54,738 bases of DNA from JABIBT01 sp964471565 (GCA_964471565.1 CAYYFK010000003.1:1-54738), one strand, 5' to 3'. Shown: positions 31,929 to 40,739, counted from the stretch's first letter. The notes: generated by a model not told the origin, from the letters alone. Translations and numbers: made by a program.

Positions 31929-32717
31929 ATGAAACATAACTTAACTGTAACTATAATAATTGCTGTTCTATTTTTCTTGGCTCATTTTATTGGTTTATTT
32001 ATTACTCAACAATATTTAGAAGTTGAGTTGCCTTATGGTATTGAAAGACCAGAATTAGAGAGTTCAACGAGTTATATTCCTTTAATAATTGCTATATTGA
32101 TAGCAACCGGAATTGCTTTATTATTAATGAAGTTTGGTGCTATGAAAATTTGGAAAATTTGGTTTATTTTTGCAACTATTTATTTATTGGGCATTGCATT
32201 CTCTGCCTTTTTAATTCAAATGTGGGCTTTAATCTTGGCAGTTATATTTGGTTTGTTAAAGTTTTATAGACCTTCGGTTATAACTCATAATTTTACTGAA
32301 TTATTTGTTTATAGTGGTATTGCTGCGATTTTTGCTCCTATAATGAGTCTCTTTGCAGTTTCAATATTATTAATTTTAATTTCTGTTTATGATGCTATTG
32401 CTGTTTGGAAAACTAAACATATGGTTAAAATGGCTAAATTTCAAGCTAAATCAAAAATGTTTGCAGGTTTAGTTGTTCCTTATGATAAAGGTAAAAAAAC
32501 AGCTGTTTTAGGTGGTGGAGATATAGGATTTACTTTATTGTTTTCTGGTGTTGTTTTAGCTCAATTTGGTTTTTACAAAGCATTGTTGGTTTCTTTTATT
32601 ACAATGATTAGTTTATTTTTGTTGTTAACTTATAGTAAGAAGAATAAGTTCTATCCAGCAATGCCTTATTTAAGTGCTGGATGTTTCTTAGGATTGTTAC
32701 TTAGTTTTTTATTTTAA
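31929..32717 (+). CDS. presenilin/SPP-like intramembrane aspartyl protease
   Basis: 262 aa with eight to nine membrane helices. Both catalytic Asp motifs are present: YDAIAV (helix 6) and GGGDIGF (helix 7, the GxGD signature), plus PAMPYL in the last helix corresponding to the PAL motif. Archaeal members of this family cleave membrane-embedded segments such as signal peptides. Full length; its substrate is unknown, but the nearby signal peptidase I (33148) suggests a shared secretion context. Confidence 0.9.
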   Translation: MKHNLTVTIIIAVLFFLAHFIGLFITQQYLEVELPYGIERPELESSTSYIPLIIAILIATGIALLLMKFGAMKIWKIWFIFATIYLLGIAFSAFLIQMWALILAVIFGLLKFYRPSVITHNFTELFVYSGIAAIFAPIMSLFAVSILLILISVYDAIAVWKTKHMVKMAKFQAKSKMFAGLVVPYDKGKKTAVLGGGDIGFTLLFSGVVLAQFGFYKALLVSFITMISLFLLLTYSKKNKFYPAMPYLSAGCFLGLLLSFLF

Positions 32718-32808
32718 ACTTTTTTGATCTACAAACACAGGCAAATTTTGGGATTTTTCCATTTAAATTATATCTTGCACCGCAGTTTTCGCATATTGCT
32801 TCAGCCAT
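32701..32808 (-). CDS. zinc-ribbon-like microprotein, 35 aa
   Basis: MAEAICENCGARYNLNGKIP followed by CVC: a C-x2-C...C-x-C metal site in 35 residues with a basic tail. Its start overlaps the stop of the upstream gene by 8 nt, and its 3' end overlaps the protease gene tail to tail by 17 nt. It resembles other archaeal micro-ribbons that I cannot name. Confidence 0.5.
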   Translation of the reverse strand: MAEAICENCGARYNLNGKIPKFACVCRSKKFKIKN

Positions 32809-33145
32809 CTTGTTTTTCTCCTTGAGCATTATTTATTAATTCAGCTATTTTTTCTAGATTTTTTCTAGTTGTTGGGTTAATTCTTATTCCCCTTCTTGGA
32901 ATTGGTTGTGGTTTGTCAATGAATTTTAATTTTATTTTATCCCCCATTCCGTGATCCCCTTGAAATGGTTTTAAAATTATTTCATCATATCCAACATGCA
33001 CTAATTTTCCAGCAAAATCATCTCCCCTAAGATCTCTCCCCTCTACATAACTTCCTATGTTTTCTTGATGATATTCTAAACTCTCTTCAATTGGGTCTTT
33101 TTCTATTTGTTCATTTTCTCTTCCAAAACCTATTAAATTTTTCAT
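32801..33145 (-). CDS. hypothetical beta-rich protein, 114 aa
   Basis: The central part reads like a small beta barrel (FAGKLVHVGYDEIILKPFQG, KIKLKFIDKPQPIPRRGIRI), with charged termini and no Cys or membrane segment. It lies 2 nt downstream of the signal peptidase gene and overlaps the microprotein start, so it is the middle gene of a three-gene run. Not recognised. Confidence 0.5.
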   Translation of the reverse strand: MKNLIGFGRENEQIEKDPIEESLEYHQENIGSYVEGRDLRGDDFAGKLVHVGYDEIILKPFQGDHGMGDKIKLKFIDKPQPIPRRGIRINPTTRKNLEKIAELINNAQGEKQDG

Positions 33146-33147
33146 TT

Positions 33148-33621
33148 TTAGTATAACACTCCTATTAGTACATATTCTACTTGATCATATCTCATTTTTC
33201 CAGGATCAATTACAGATGAATTGTCTCCTTTTGTATATGCGAACCAACCTTCTTCATCATATCCAATTTGAATAACTCTATGAACAACTAAATTATTTGT
33301 CCATTCTGGTTGGTAAGTTATGATATCTCCTATTTGTATATCATTTTCTGAGCTTGGAATTATTTCTATTCCGTTAGCTTCCTTATCTAAAACTGGGTCC
33401 ATTGAACCCGTGTCTGCGTATTTTGCAAATGTTGCTCCTTCTATATCTATGACAATTTTATCTTCGTAAATATGAATTTGGTCTTCTTTTATTCTATCCT
33501 TTGGGGATATTAATTCATTTGAATTAAAAATGTTAGAAGGATTGCTAAAATCTATGCTATATGCTAAATTTGCAGCTAGTAAAATCAGAATTATCACCTG
33601 TAATATGATTATTTTTTTCAT
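33148..33621 (-). CDS. signal peptidase I-like protein (S26 family)
   Basis: 157 aa. An N-terminal membrane anchor (about 3-22) is followed by the catalytic Ser motif ADTGSMDPVL, the beta-rich IQIGDIITYQ and VVHRVIQIG region, and FAYTKGDNSSVIDPGKM, matching the S26 boxes. As in archaeal and ER-type enzymes a His (VVHRV) probably replaces the bacterial Lys. It would remove signal peptides outside the membrane. The enzyme is compact and lacks a C-terminal membrane helix. Confidence 0.85.
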   Translation of the reverse strand: MKKIIILQVIILILLAANLAYSIDFSNPSNIFNSNELISPKDRIKEDQIHIYEDKIVIDIEGATFAKYADTGSMDPVLDKEANGIEIIPSSENDIQIGDIITYQPEWTNNLVVHRVIQIGYDEEGWFAYTKGDNSSVIDPGKMRYDQVEYVLIGVLY

Positions 33622-33740
33622 TTTAAAGTAGAAATATTGGTCTTATTATACTTATAAACCTTTCTATTTGTTATTTCTCTAAAGTAGTTACATAATAGTA
33701 AGATTTATATAGTGGAGAATATAGTTGATTTTAAAGAAAA

Positions 33741-33974
33741 ATGGTATATCGACAAAAAGCTAGGGAAATGACTTCAGAAGGATTAGTTATTTTTTTAAGG
33801 AATGAATCAAAATATGAAGAAGATAGTGTTGAATATTCTAAAATTCAAGATATAAAAAGAGAATTTGGTATTCTTGCCAAAGGAGCAGTACAATTCGGAG
33901 GAGAAGCCTTCCATGATTTTAAGGAATATTTTGATGATTTAGAAGATTTATTAGAAACTGTTGGAGATTCTTAA
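33741..33974 (+). CDS. small hypothetical protein, 77 aa, first gene of a kinase/ART-like cluster
   Basis: An acidic helical protein (QKAREMTSEGLVIFLRNESKYEEDS ... DFKEYFDDLEDLLETVG). No motif recognised. A GATTTATATAG box at about 33702-33711 lies 30-39 nt upstream. The kinase-like gene starts 6 nt after its stop. Its size and position would suit a substrate, adaptor or antitoxin of the two enzyme-like proteins behind it, which is an inference. Confidence 0.5.
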   Translation: MVYRQKAREMTSEGLVIFLRNESKYEEDSVEYSKIQDIKREFGILAKGAVQFGGEAFHDFKEYFDDLEDLLETVGDS

Positions 33975-33980
33975 TTAAAA

Positions 33981-34490
33981 ATGATTCCAAAATTTAATTT
34001 AACTAATTATCCTATTGGTCAAATCGATAAGGGATTAGACGGAGTTGTAGTCAGAATTTCTGAAGATCTTGTTGCAAAAATTCCCTTTACTGAAAATGAA
34101 AATGAAGCAAAGACATTTGCAATAGATGAATGTGAAATTGCAGATGCCCTATATGAACATGGTGTTTCAGTTCCAAAGCCAGAAGGAGTTTATATTTTGG
34201 ATGAAAGGATTAGAAATGTTTTGAATCTAAAAAGTAATGGGCTTGAGAATATTGCACCGGCCCTTTATGGATTTGTTATGCAATACATCCCAGGAGTGAA
34301 ACTAAATGATGAATCTATTTTGCCTTATGATAATTTATTTGAGGAACTTAATGCAAAATCTAATTTAAATTTAGAAAAATCTATGGAAGTTGCTATACCT
34401 GAAGATCATGGGCCATACAATGTTTTGGTGGATGAATCAGAATCAGAAGTATTTCTTATTGACTTCGCAGGATGGAGATTGATAGATTAA
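33981..34490 (+). CDS. compact protein-kinase-fold (RIO/APH-like) protein, 169 aa
   Basis: A Gly-containing start (GQIDKGLDGVVVRISEDLVAKIPF) with Lys in the VAIK-like position, a central FVMQYIPGVKL hinge, catalytic-loop-like EDHGPYNVLVD (D-x4-N) and metal Asp in VFLIDFAG. Catalytic Asp, Asn and DFG-equivalent Asp are all present, so it may be active although far shorter than typical kinases. It could phosphorylate a protein or small molecule. The ART-like gene follows 1 nt later. Confidence 0.65.
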   Translation: MIPKFNLTNYPIGQIDKGLDGVVVRISEDLVAKIPFTENENEAKTFAIDECEIADALYEHGVSVPKPEGVYILDERIRNVLNLKSNGLENIAPALYGFVMQYIPGVKLNDESILPYDNLFEELNAKSNLNLEKSMEVAIPEDHGPYNVLVDESESEVFLIDFAGWRLID

Positions 34491-34491
34491 A

Positions 34492-34836
34492 ATGAAAGAT
34501 TTACCAGAAAAATTATACCATGGAACTTGTAAGGCTTTTGTAGCTTATGCCTTACAAAATGAGGGAAAACTTGGTCCTTGTTCTGACTCAGTTAGCTTTA
34601 CCCCTAAGTTGGATCATGCAAGAATGTTTTCTGAAAGTTGGAAAACCCCTGCAGGTTTAAAAAAATTGGAAGATTGTTTTGGAGAGGTTTTAGATTTAAA
34701 ATTTTCTGAACCTGTTGTCTTAGAATTTGATTCTTCAACTCTTGGAAAACTACATTATAGAAAAGATTGTGAAATAGATGAATTTTATGTAGAATGTGGC
34801 CCAATTGATATTAGTCTTGGTAAGGAAGTTAGTTAA
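34492..34836 (+). CDS. ADP-ribosyltransferase-fold-like protein, 114 aa
   Basis: LYHGTC near residue 8 (His motif), FTPKLDHARMFSESW near 38 and DEFYVECGPIDI near 99 (Glu motif) follow the H-Y-E/H-T-E order of small ART/PARP-like domains. No signal peptide, so it would act in the cytoplasm. It is 1 nt downstream of the kinase-like gene, so the three-gene cluster is likely one operon. It could be a toxin, a modifier or an NAD-binding protein; remote homology only. Confidence 0.5.
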   Translation: MKDLPEKLYHGTCKAFVAYALQNEGKLGPCSDSVSFTPKLDHARMFSESWKTPAGLKKLEDCFGEVLDLKFSEPVVLEFDSSTLGKLHYRKDCEIDEFYVECGPIDISLGKEVS

Positions 34837-34884
34837 ACAAATCCGAAATTCTTAAAAAAGACTACTTACTTGAGTTTGTTTATG

Positions 34885-34967
34885 CCGAGATCGCATAATC
34901 TGGTATTGCACAGGATTGCTAATCCTGGACCCTCGGGTCGTCTGGGTTCAAATCCCAGTCTCGGCGT
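34885..34967 (+). tRNA. tRNA-Ser(GCT)
   Basis: Acceptor GCCGAGA/TCTCGGC with G discriminator; D-arm GCATAATCTGGTATTGC; anticodon stem-loop CAGGA-TTGCTAA-TCCTG with anticodon GCT; long variable arm GACC-CTC-GGGTC; T-arm CTGGGTTCAAATCCCAG. No intron and no encoded CCA. Its D- and T-arms match tRNA-Ser(GGA) at 8342. Confidence 0.95.
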
Positions 34968-35008
34968 ATTTTCATTAATTTTTTATATTTCAACTAACTA
35001 CTAATATT

Positions 35009-35314
35009 ATGGTAGATATCATAGATTTTGCTTTACACATTAAGTATCCTGGAATATTTGGAAAACTGGAATATAAAAAAGAACCAAGCACTACAAGTTT
35101 ACTTAAGGCAGAATTTGAGCTGAAAAGAAGCTTAGGTGAAGAACTTCCACTTAATTTTGATCTTATGCAAGAATATATGGAAAAATATTGTGGAAAAAAT
35201 GAAGCAATTTCTGAATTAAAAAATAGGGTCGAAGAAATGGCAAATAGACATTGGTCAAATTTATTATCTAAAGTTGAACTTCATCCCGATGAATTCTTTC
35301 CTAGCCACCTTTAG
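35009..35314 (+). CDS. hypothetical protein, 101 aa
   Basis: A soluble helical protein (IIDFALHIKYPGIFGKLEYKK, MQEYMEKYCGKNEAISELKNRVEEMANRHW) with one Cys and no recognised family. It lies between tRNA-Ser(GCT) and a membrane protein gene, on the same strand as the kinase/ART-like cluster but separated by the tRNA. Confidence 0.45.
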   Translation: MVDIIDFALHIKYPGIFGKLEYKKEPSTTSLLKAEFELKRSLGEELPLNFDLMQEYMEKYCGKNEAISELKNRVEEMANRHWSNLLSKVELHPDEFFPSHL

Positions 35315-35349
35315 TAAGTTTTTTATACTAAAGGTAAATCTAGAGTATT

Positions 35350-35871
35350 ATGTATTTAGAAGGGTTGATAACATTTTTGGGTTTAATTATTGGTTTATTT
35401 ATTGGTAAATACACTAAAGGCGAGATTAAATCTGGAAAGAAATATTTTTCTGTTGCTTATAGAATTGTTCTTTTCTTTTTATTTTTGATTAGTTTATATT
35501 TTGCTTGGTATGCCAATATTTTTCATTTCTTACTTGCTTTTGTAGCTGGAATGGTATTTAGCATTGGATTAAAGAATATATATTTCTATTTAGGTTTGTT
35601 ATTTGTTCTAAGTTTTTGGGGCAGTGAAACCTTCTTTTTTATTGTTGCTACAATAATCTTTATCTTTGGTTTGCTTCATGGTGGTTTGATAATTGAAAAG
35701 TTTTCTAGAATTAAAAATATAAGAAACAAAATTGTGGCTTCTTTAATATCATTTGCTATTCCTTTTATCTTGATTTATTTTAAGAATTTTGCCTTGGGTA
35801 CTAGTTATATCTTGTTTGCGTTTATTTCTGGAGCTATTTTCTTGAAATTTATCAAAAAGTTAGATTTATAA
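35350..35871 (+). CDS. multi-pass membrane protein, 173 aa
   Basis: Five to six hydrophobic helices fill nearly the whole chain (LITFLGLIIGLFIGKY, IVLFFLFLISLYFAWY, FLLAFVAGMVFSIGLK, LGLLFVLSFWG, IFIFGLLHGGLII, LISFAIPFILIYF). Short basic loops lie between them. No transporter signature or catalytic residue recognised. TATA-like TTTTTTATAC is about 25 nt upstream. Confidence 0.6.
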   Translation: MYLEGLITFLGLIIGLFIGKYTKGEIKSGKKYFSVAYRIVLFFLFLISLYFAWYANIFHFLLAFVAGMVFSIGLKNIYFYLGLLFVLSFWGSETFFFIVATIIFIFGLLHGGLIIEKFSRIKNIRNKIVASLISFAIPFILIYFKNFALGTSYILFAFISGAIFLKFIKKLDL

Positions 35872-35894
35872 ATGGTTAATTTTTTCTTATTTTT

Positions 35895-36629
35895 ATGGGT
35901 TTACATCTAATTGGACTAGGAATGCATGATGAAAAGGACATCACATTAAAGGGATTAGAAACTATAAAAAAATGTGATTCTGTTTATTTGGAAATTTATA
36001 CTTCTTTGTTAGATTCTTCTTTAGAAAAGCTTGAAGAATTATATGAAAAAAAGGTAAATATTGCTACAAGAGAGATGGTTGAGAAAGATGATAACGAAAT
36101 ATTAGAAAAAGCAAAGAATGAAGAAGTGGCCTTTTTGGTAAAGGGAGACATTTTTGGAGCTACTACCCATATGGATTTGGTTTTGAGAGCTCAAAAATTA
36201 GGAATTAAAATCTATTATATTTTCAATGCATCTGTTATGACTGTTGTTGGTGCGATTGGTCTTGAATTGTACAAATATGGAAAAACTACAAGCATTCCTT
36301 TTGGTAATGAGCATGTTTCTGCTCCAATAAAAATTTTTGATCAGAATTATAAGAATGATATGCACACTTTGTTTTTATTAGATTTAGATCCAATTAATAA
36401 TAAGTTTTTGAATATTAATGAAGCTTCTGAATATTTGATTAAACATGGTGTTGACGAGAATTTGATTGCTATTGGATGTAGTCATTTAGGGAGTAGGGGC
36501 GCAGAAGTAAAAACTAGAACATTGAAAGGTATGACGAATGAGACATTTAGTAGCTACCCTCAAAGTTTGATTATTCCTGCTAAAGATTTACATTTTATTG
36601 AAGAGGAAGCAATCAATAGGTTTAAGTAA
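35895..36629 (+). CDS. dphB: diphthine synthase (Dph5)
   Basis: 244 aa, typical. The tetrapyrrole-methylase-fold start GLHLIGLGMHDEKDITLKGLE, the VKGDIFGATTHMDL SAM-binding motif, NASVMTVVGAIGLELYKYGKT and the C-terminal IGCSHLGSRGAEV match Dph5. It methylates the aEF-2 histidine intermediate to give diphthine. Its target aEF-2 is at 1737 and a Dph6 fusion at 52056 in the same window, while Dph2 here (21276) is only a fragment. GATTTATAAA about 25 nt upstream. Confidence 0.95.
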   Translation: MGLHLIGLGMHDEKDITLKGLETIKKCDSVYLEIYTSLLDSSLEKLEELYEKKVNIATREMVEKDDNEILEKAKNEEVAFLVKGDIFGATTHMDLVLRAQKLGIKIYYIFNASVMTVVGAIGLELYKYGKTTSIPFGNEHVSAPIKIFDQNYKNDMHTLFLLDLDPINNKFLNINEASEYLIKHGVDENLIAIGCSHLGSRGAEVKTRTLKGMTNETFSSYPQSLIIPAKDLHFIEEEAINRFK

Positions 36630-36649
36630 GTTTAATTATATTTCTTTGT

Positions 36650-36865
36650 ATGAGAGTTAAAATTATTGTAAAAGCAAATTCTAATGAAAATAAGGTTCTT
36701 GGTTTTGACGGAAACTTTGATGCCTATAGAATAAAAATAAAGGCTAAGCCAAAAGATGGTGAAGCAAATAAAGAAATTGAGAAATTTTTGAGAAAAACAT
36801 TTAAAAAAAAGGTTAAAATTGTCTCTGGTTTTAAGAGTTCTAGAAAAGTTATTGAGCTGGCTTAA
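36650..36865 (+). CDS. DUF167/YggU family protein, 71 aa
   Basis: Standard length and sequence for the family: VKIIVKANSNENKVLGFDG, YRIKIKAKPKDGEANKEIEKFL and KVKIVSGFKSSRKVIEL. Small conserved alpha/beta protein found across bacteria and archaea, function unknown. It follows dph5 by 20 nt and overlaps the next minus-strand gene by 17 nt. Confidence 0.9.
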   Translation: MRVKIIVKANSNENKVLGFDGNFDAYRIKIKAKPKDGEANKEIEKFLRKTFKKKVKIVSGFKSSRKVIELA

Positions 36866-37322
36866 AATTCATAATATTTTCAAATTTTTGTTCTAAAATC
36901 TCTCCTGAAATTGCATTGATTTTTAGATTAAAGACATTTAATGCTGTTGTTATATATGTCAAATTCCAAAATGGCACTTCTTTTTGTTGTAAAATAATTA
37001 TTTTTTTGCTTATTTCTTCTTTTTTATTTTCTTTTTCTAAAACTTTTAACATTATTTCTTGTGACTCTTCTAAATCTATTTTTATTTTTTCTATCTCTAA
37101 TTCTTTCAAATCTTTTTGTTTTTCATAAATCTCTGATTCTTCTGTATTTATTATTTCATTATTTAAAGAAAAGGTTATTAACTTATCCTTATAAAAAAAA
37201 TTAAATTGCCATCCTTTTTCATCTAAAAACGCACTTGAGATAAAAGTATCTGGATTGTTATTTTTGAATTCTTTAAATTCTTCTGAGTTTATTATTTTAG
37301 AATATTCTTTTGTTATGTTCAT
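36849..37322 (-). CDS. hypothetical protein, 157 aa
   Basis: A soluble protein with an N-terminal alpha/beta part (FISSAFLDEKGWQFNFFYKD), a highly charged helical middle (KDLKELEIEKIKIDLEESQ) and a C-terminal segment FWNLTYITTALNVFNLKIN followed by ISGEIL that recalls a PepSY-like strand pattern. Not firmly recognised. It overlaps the thrS stop by 4 nt and so is probably translated with it. Confidence 0.5.
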   Translation of the reverse strand: MNITKEYSKIINSEEFKEFKNNNPDTFISSAFLDEKGWQFNFFYKDKLITFSLNNEIINTEESEIYEKQKDLKELEIEKIKIDLEESQEIMLKVLEKENKKEEISKKIIILQQKEVPFWNLTYITTALNVFNLKINAISGEILEQKFENIMNFKPAQ

Positions 37323-39022
37323 TTTTTGGATTCTATTTCTTTTAGTAGATCCTTAATAAATTTATCTATAGAAATATTGAAAGAGACTTTTCCCTCTCTT
37401 GTTCTAATTGCTAGTTTTTTTGACTTTATTTCTTTATCACCTATTGTAATCATGTAGTTTACTTTTTCTTTTTGAGCATCTCTAACTTTCTTTGATATTG
37501 ATTCACTCCTAAAATCAGTTTCAACCCTTATGCCATTTTCTTCTAATTTCTCTTTAAGACTCTCTGCAAATTTATTTGATCTATCTGTAACTGTAATTAC
37601 CTTTGCTTGAACTGGAGAAAGCCATAGTGGAAATTTTCCTGCGTAGTGTTCTATTAATATACCTAAAAATCTTTCTAAAGAACCGAGAATTGCTCTGTGT
37701 ATCATAACAGGCCGATGTTTATGACTATCCTTTCCTGTATATCCAAGATCAAATTTTTCTGGCATTGAAAAATCTACTTGTATAGTTCCACATTGCCATT
37801 TTCTTCCTAGTGAGTCTTTTATATGAAAATCAATTTTTGGACCATAAAAAGCCCCATCACCAGGATTTAATTTGTAATCTATCTTTAATTTTTTCATAGC
37901 CTTTTCTAAGGATGCTTCTGCACTATCCCACATCTTTTTTGTACCAATAGATTTTTCTGGTTTTGTAGATAATTCTAATTCATAGTCTAGTCCGAATGTT
38001 TTGTAGATTTCTTTAGATAGTTCTATCACACCAATTATCTCTTCCTGTAATTGTTTTTCAGTGCAATAAATATGTGCATCATCTTGTGTAAATGCTCTTA
38101 CTCTAAATAATCCATTTATTACTCCCGATAATTCGTTCCTATGTACTAATCCAAGCTCTCCAACTCTCAATGGGAATTCTTTATAGGAATGTAATCTTGA
38201 TTTGTATACTAAAATTCCCCCTGGGCAATTCATTGGTTTAACAGCATAATCTTTTTTGTCTATTTTTGTAAAGTACATATTCTCCTTATAATTATCCCAA
38301 TGACCAGATTTTAACCAAAGTGCCTTGTTTAGAATAATTGGAGTTTTGATTTCTTTATACTTCCAATCTTTATGTATGTCTTTCCAAAATGTTATTAATT
38401 CATCATAAATTATTTGACCTTTTGGATGGAAAAATGGAAATCCTGGAGCCTCTTCATGGAATGAAAATAAATCAAGCTGTTCTCCCAATTTTTTATGATC
38501 TCTTTTTTTTGCTTCTTCTAACATGAATAAATATTTTTTTAACTCTTTTTTTTCATAAAATGCTGTACCATAAATTCTCTGCAACATTTTCTTTTTTGAA
38601 TCTCCTTTCCAATATGCGCCTGCAGTTGATAGTATTTTGAAAGCCTTTATTTCCCCTGTTGACTTTACATGTGGTCCTGCACATAAATCTATAAAATCTC
38701 CCTGTTGGTAGAATGCTGGCTTTGTTTTTAGTTCTTCTAATAATTCTAATTTGTATGGTTGGCCCTTTAGAATTTTTTTTGCTTCTGCTTTTGTTTTTAA
38801 AGATTTTTTTATTGGCAGATCTCTTTTTATTATTTCTAAGGCTCGTTTTTCTATTTTCTCTAAGTCTTCTGGAGTAAATCCTTTGTTTCTGTCAAAATCA
38901 TAATAGAATCCGTTCTCAATTGGTGGACCTATTGCCAATTTTGTTTTTGGAAATAGCTCTAAAACTGCCTGTGCTAGAACATGTGAAGCTGAATGTCTTA
39001 GTGAATCTAGGTCTCTTTTCAT
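37319..39022 (-). CDS. thrS: threonine-tRNA ligase, bacterial type lacking the TGS domain
   Basis: 567 aa. Begins straight in the N2 editing domain (LRHSASHVLAQAVLELFP, with the HxxxH motif) and continues through ENGFYYDFD, the class II core (motif 2 RVGELGLVHRNELSGVINGLFRVR, KPMNCPGG zinc-site Cys, motif 3 HRAILGSLERFLGILIEH) to the anticodon domain (VTDRSNKFAESLKEKL). The ubiquitin-like TGS domain of bacterial ThrRS is absent, and the archaeal N-terminal DTD-like editing domain is not used. This suggests ancient transfer from bacteria with trimming. Confidence 0.95.
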   Translation of the reverse strand: MKRDLDSLRHSASHVLAQAVLELFPKTKLAIGPPIENGFYYDFDRNKGFTPEDLEKIEKRALEIIKRDLPIKKSLKTKAEAKKILKGQPYKLELLEELKTKPAFYQQGDFIDLCAGPHVKSTGEIKAFKILSTAGAYWKGDSKKKMLQRIYGTAFYEKKELKKYLFMLEEAKKRDHKKLGEQLDLFSFHEEAPGFPFFHPKGQIIYDELITFWKDIHKDWKYKEIKTPIILNKALWLKSGHWDNYKENMYFTKIDKKDYAVKPMNCPGGILVYKSRLHSYKEFPLRVGELGLVHRNELSGVINGLFRVRAFTQDDAHIYCTEKQLQEEIIGVIELSKEIYKTFGLDYELELSTKPEKSIGTKKMWDSAEASLEKAMKKLKIDYKLNPGDGAFYGPKIDFHIKDSLGRKWQCGTIQVDFSMPEKFDLGYTGKDSHKHRPVMIHRAILGSLERFLGILIEHYAGKFPLWLSPVQAKVITVTDRSNKFAESLKEKLEENGIRVETDFRSESISKKVRDAQKEKVNYMITIGDKEIKSKKLAIRTREGKVSFNISIDKFIKDLLKEIESKK

Positions 39023-39104
39023 TATAATTAATTTTTGTTAAATAGTATTTAAATTTATGTATCGTAAAAAGATTTATAAATAAGTATAAAGATATTGAAA
39101 TAGG

Positions 39105-40739
39105 ATGAAAAAAAGAGTATATTTGCTGGCTTTGGTGTTTTTGGCCTGTCTTCCATTTATTAGTGCTGAAGGCAATGAATCTGAAGGCGATTCTACCTAT
39201 AGTATTGAGTTTAATATAGATAAATCTAGAATTCAGTTAGGAGACAATATTTTAATTGATGGAAGTATCTTTAAGGATAATGATCTTTTTGAAGAACAAG
39301 TTAATATGAAGTTTTATTTTACTTCAGAGAGCGATCAAAATGAAATATATTTATCAATTTTTGATGGAACATTTTCATTGTCCCCTTGGTTGAGAGATTT
39401 GCAGAATGGAGATTATGATATCTCTGTTGAATTAATTGATTTGGAGGGGAATTCACTTCATTATTTTGATAATTTGCAAAGTTTATTTATTGATAATACA
39501 CTTGTATTGGATTTAAGTTTGGAAAATGATCAGTTAAATCCTGGAGACAAACTACAAATTCTTGGAAGCATTCTAAGAAATCTTGATAGAAAGGAAATTC
39601 CTTTGGGGCTAGTAACTGTTGAATTGGATGGTGTTGAGTATATCACAGAAGTTAGTAATGGTAATTTAGATTATGAAATTATTCTTAATGATAATATAAG
39701 GTCTAATTTTCATGGTACACTAATTAAAGTAGAGGATAGTTTTGGGAATAGGGGCGAAATTGTTTTAGATTTTTATGTTATTCCTCAAGAGGAATCTTTA
39801 GAGCTAATTTTGGAAAAGAAAAGTTTTTTTCCCGGAGAGGAGATGCGTACCAGGGTAGCACTTTATGATCAATCAAATACCGAGATTATTGAGGATGTTA
39901 ATATCCAGATTTTCAATACAAAGGGGAAAAAGGTTTTTGAAGAAGACTTTTCAACAAGTTCGTATTCTAGATATTTGCTACAAGAATTTGCGCTTCCTGG
40001 AGAATGGAAGATTCAAGTTAAATCAAATAAAATGGAAACTGAGAAATTTGTTGAAGTTTTGATTTCTAAAAATATAGAACTAGAACTACTTGCTCAAAGC
40101 CTGAAAATTAAAAATTCTGGAAATGTAAAATACGAAGACCCTCTTGTTCTATTAGTTTCAAATGGTGAATACGAAAAAACCATTGAATTTAGAACTGGAT
40201 TAAAACCTGGAAGCAATATCAGTATTGATTTATTTAAGTTTCTTGATGATGGAAATTATGATGTTAAATCCTTAAACACTAATGAAACATTTAATTTAGA
40301 AATTTATGATGAAAGGGGATTTGGTTCAAAAACTGGAGATTTCTTTAAGTCTATAACTGGACAAGCTGTTCATGTTTCTGGAAGTAAAAATAGCAATGCT
40401 GCAAGTTATGGATTTGGAATTATTTTCTTATTGTTGATAGTGTTTTCTGCCTTTTTCTTTAATAGAGGCATTTTCGCTAAAAAAGTAAAAAATGTCAAAC
40501 CTGGAAAATTTAAAAGTAAAAATGTTCAATCAAAAATATTGAGAAAATCTGAGGAAGATAAGGAAATTGAAGACTTTAAAACCAGAATATTGAAAGATAT
40601 TGAAAAATCTGGAAATGATAAAGACGAAAAAAAAGAAAATAATAAGCCATTCAATGTTCAACCTTTTTTTCCAATTCAAAAAGAAAAAACTGAAAAGCCA
40701 GAAAGATTTTCTTTTGACAAGCCACTTAGGAAAAAATAA
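39105..40739 (+). CDS. large secreted, C-terminally anchored beta-domain protein, 544 aa
   Basis: Signal peptide (residues 1-20, ending FISAEG), several beta-sandwich repeats (about 30-410: for example IDKSRIQLGDNILIDGSIF and DQLNPGDKLQILGSIL, each with a P/L-G-D turn), a motif SITGQAVHVSG, one membrane helix (about 443-460, GFGIIFLLLIVFSAFFF) and a long Lys-rich cytoplasmic tail. It is a probable cell-surface or envelope protein. The TG-x-A motif is shared with the proteins at 7117 and 47598. GATTTATAAA at about 39069 acts as promoter. Confidence 0.75.
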   Translation: MKKRVYLLALVFLACLPFISAEGNESEGDSTYSIEFNIDKSRIQLGDNILIDGSIFKDNDLFEEQVNMKFYFTSESDQNEIYLSIFDGTFSLSPWLRDLQNGDYDISVELIDLEGNSLHYFDNLQSLFIDNTLVLDLSLENDQLNPGDKLQILGSILRNLDRKEIPLGLVTVELDGVEYITEVSNGNLDYEIILNDNIRSNFHGTLIKVEDSFGNRGEIVLDFYVIPQEESLELILEKKSFFPGEEMRTRVALYDQSNTEIIEDVNIQIFNTKGKKVFEEDFSTSSYSRYLLQEFALPGEWKIQVKSNKMETEKFVEVLISKNIELELLAQSLKIKNSGNVKYEDPLVLLVSNGEYEKTIEFRTGLKPGSNISIDLFKFLDDGNYDVKSLNTNETFNLEIYDERGFGSKTGDFFKSITGQAVHVSGSKNSNAASYGFGIIFLLLIVFSAFFFNRGIFAKKVKNVKPGKFKSKNVQSKILRKSEEDKEIEDFKTRILKDIEKSGNDKDEKKENNKPFNVQPFFPIQKEKTEKPERFSFDKPLRKK

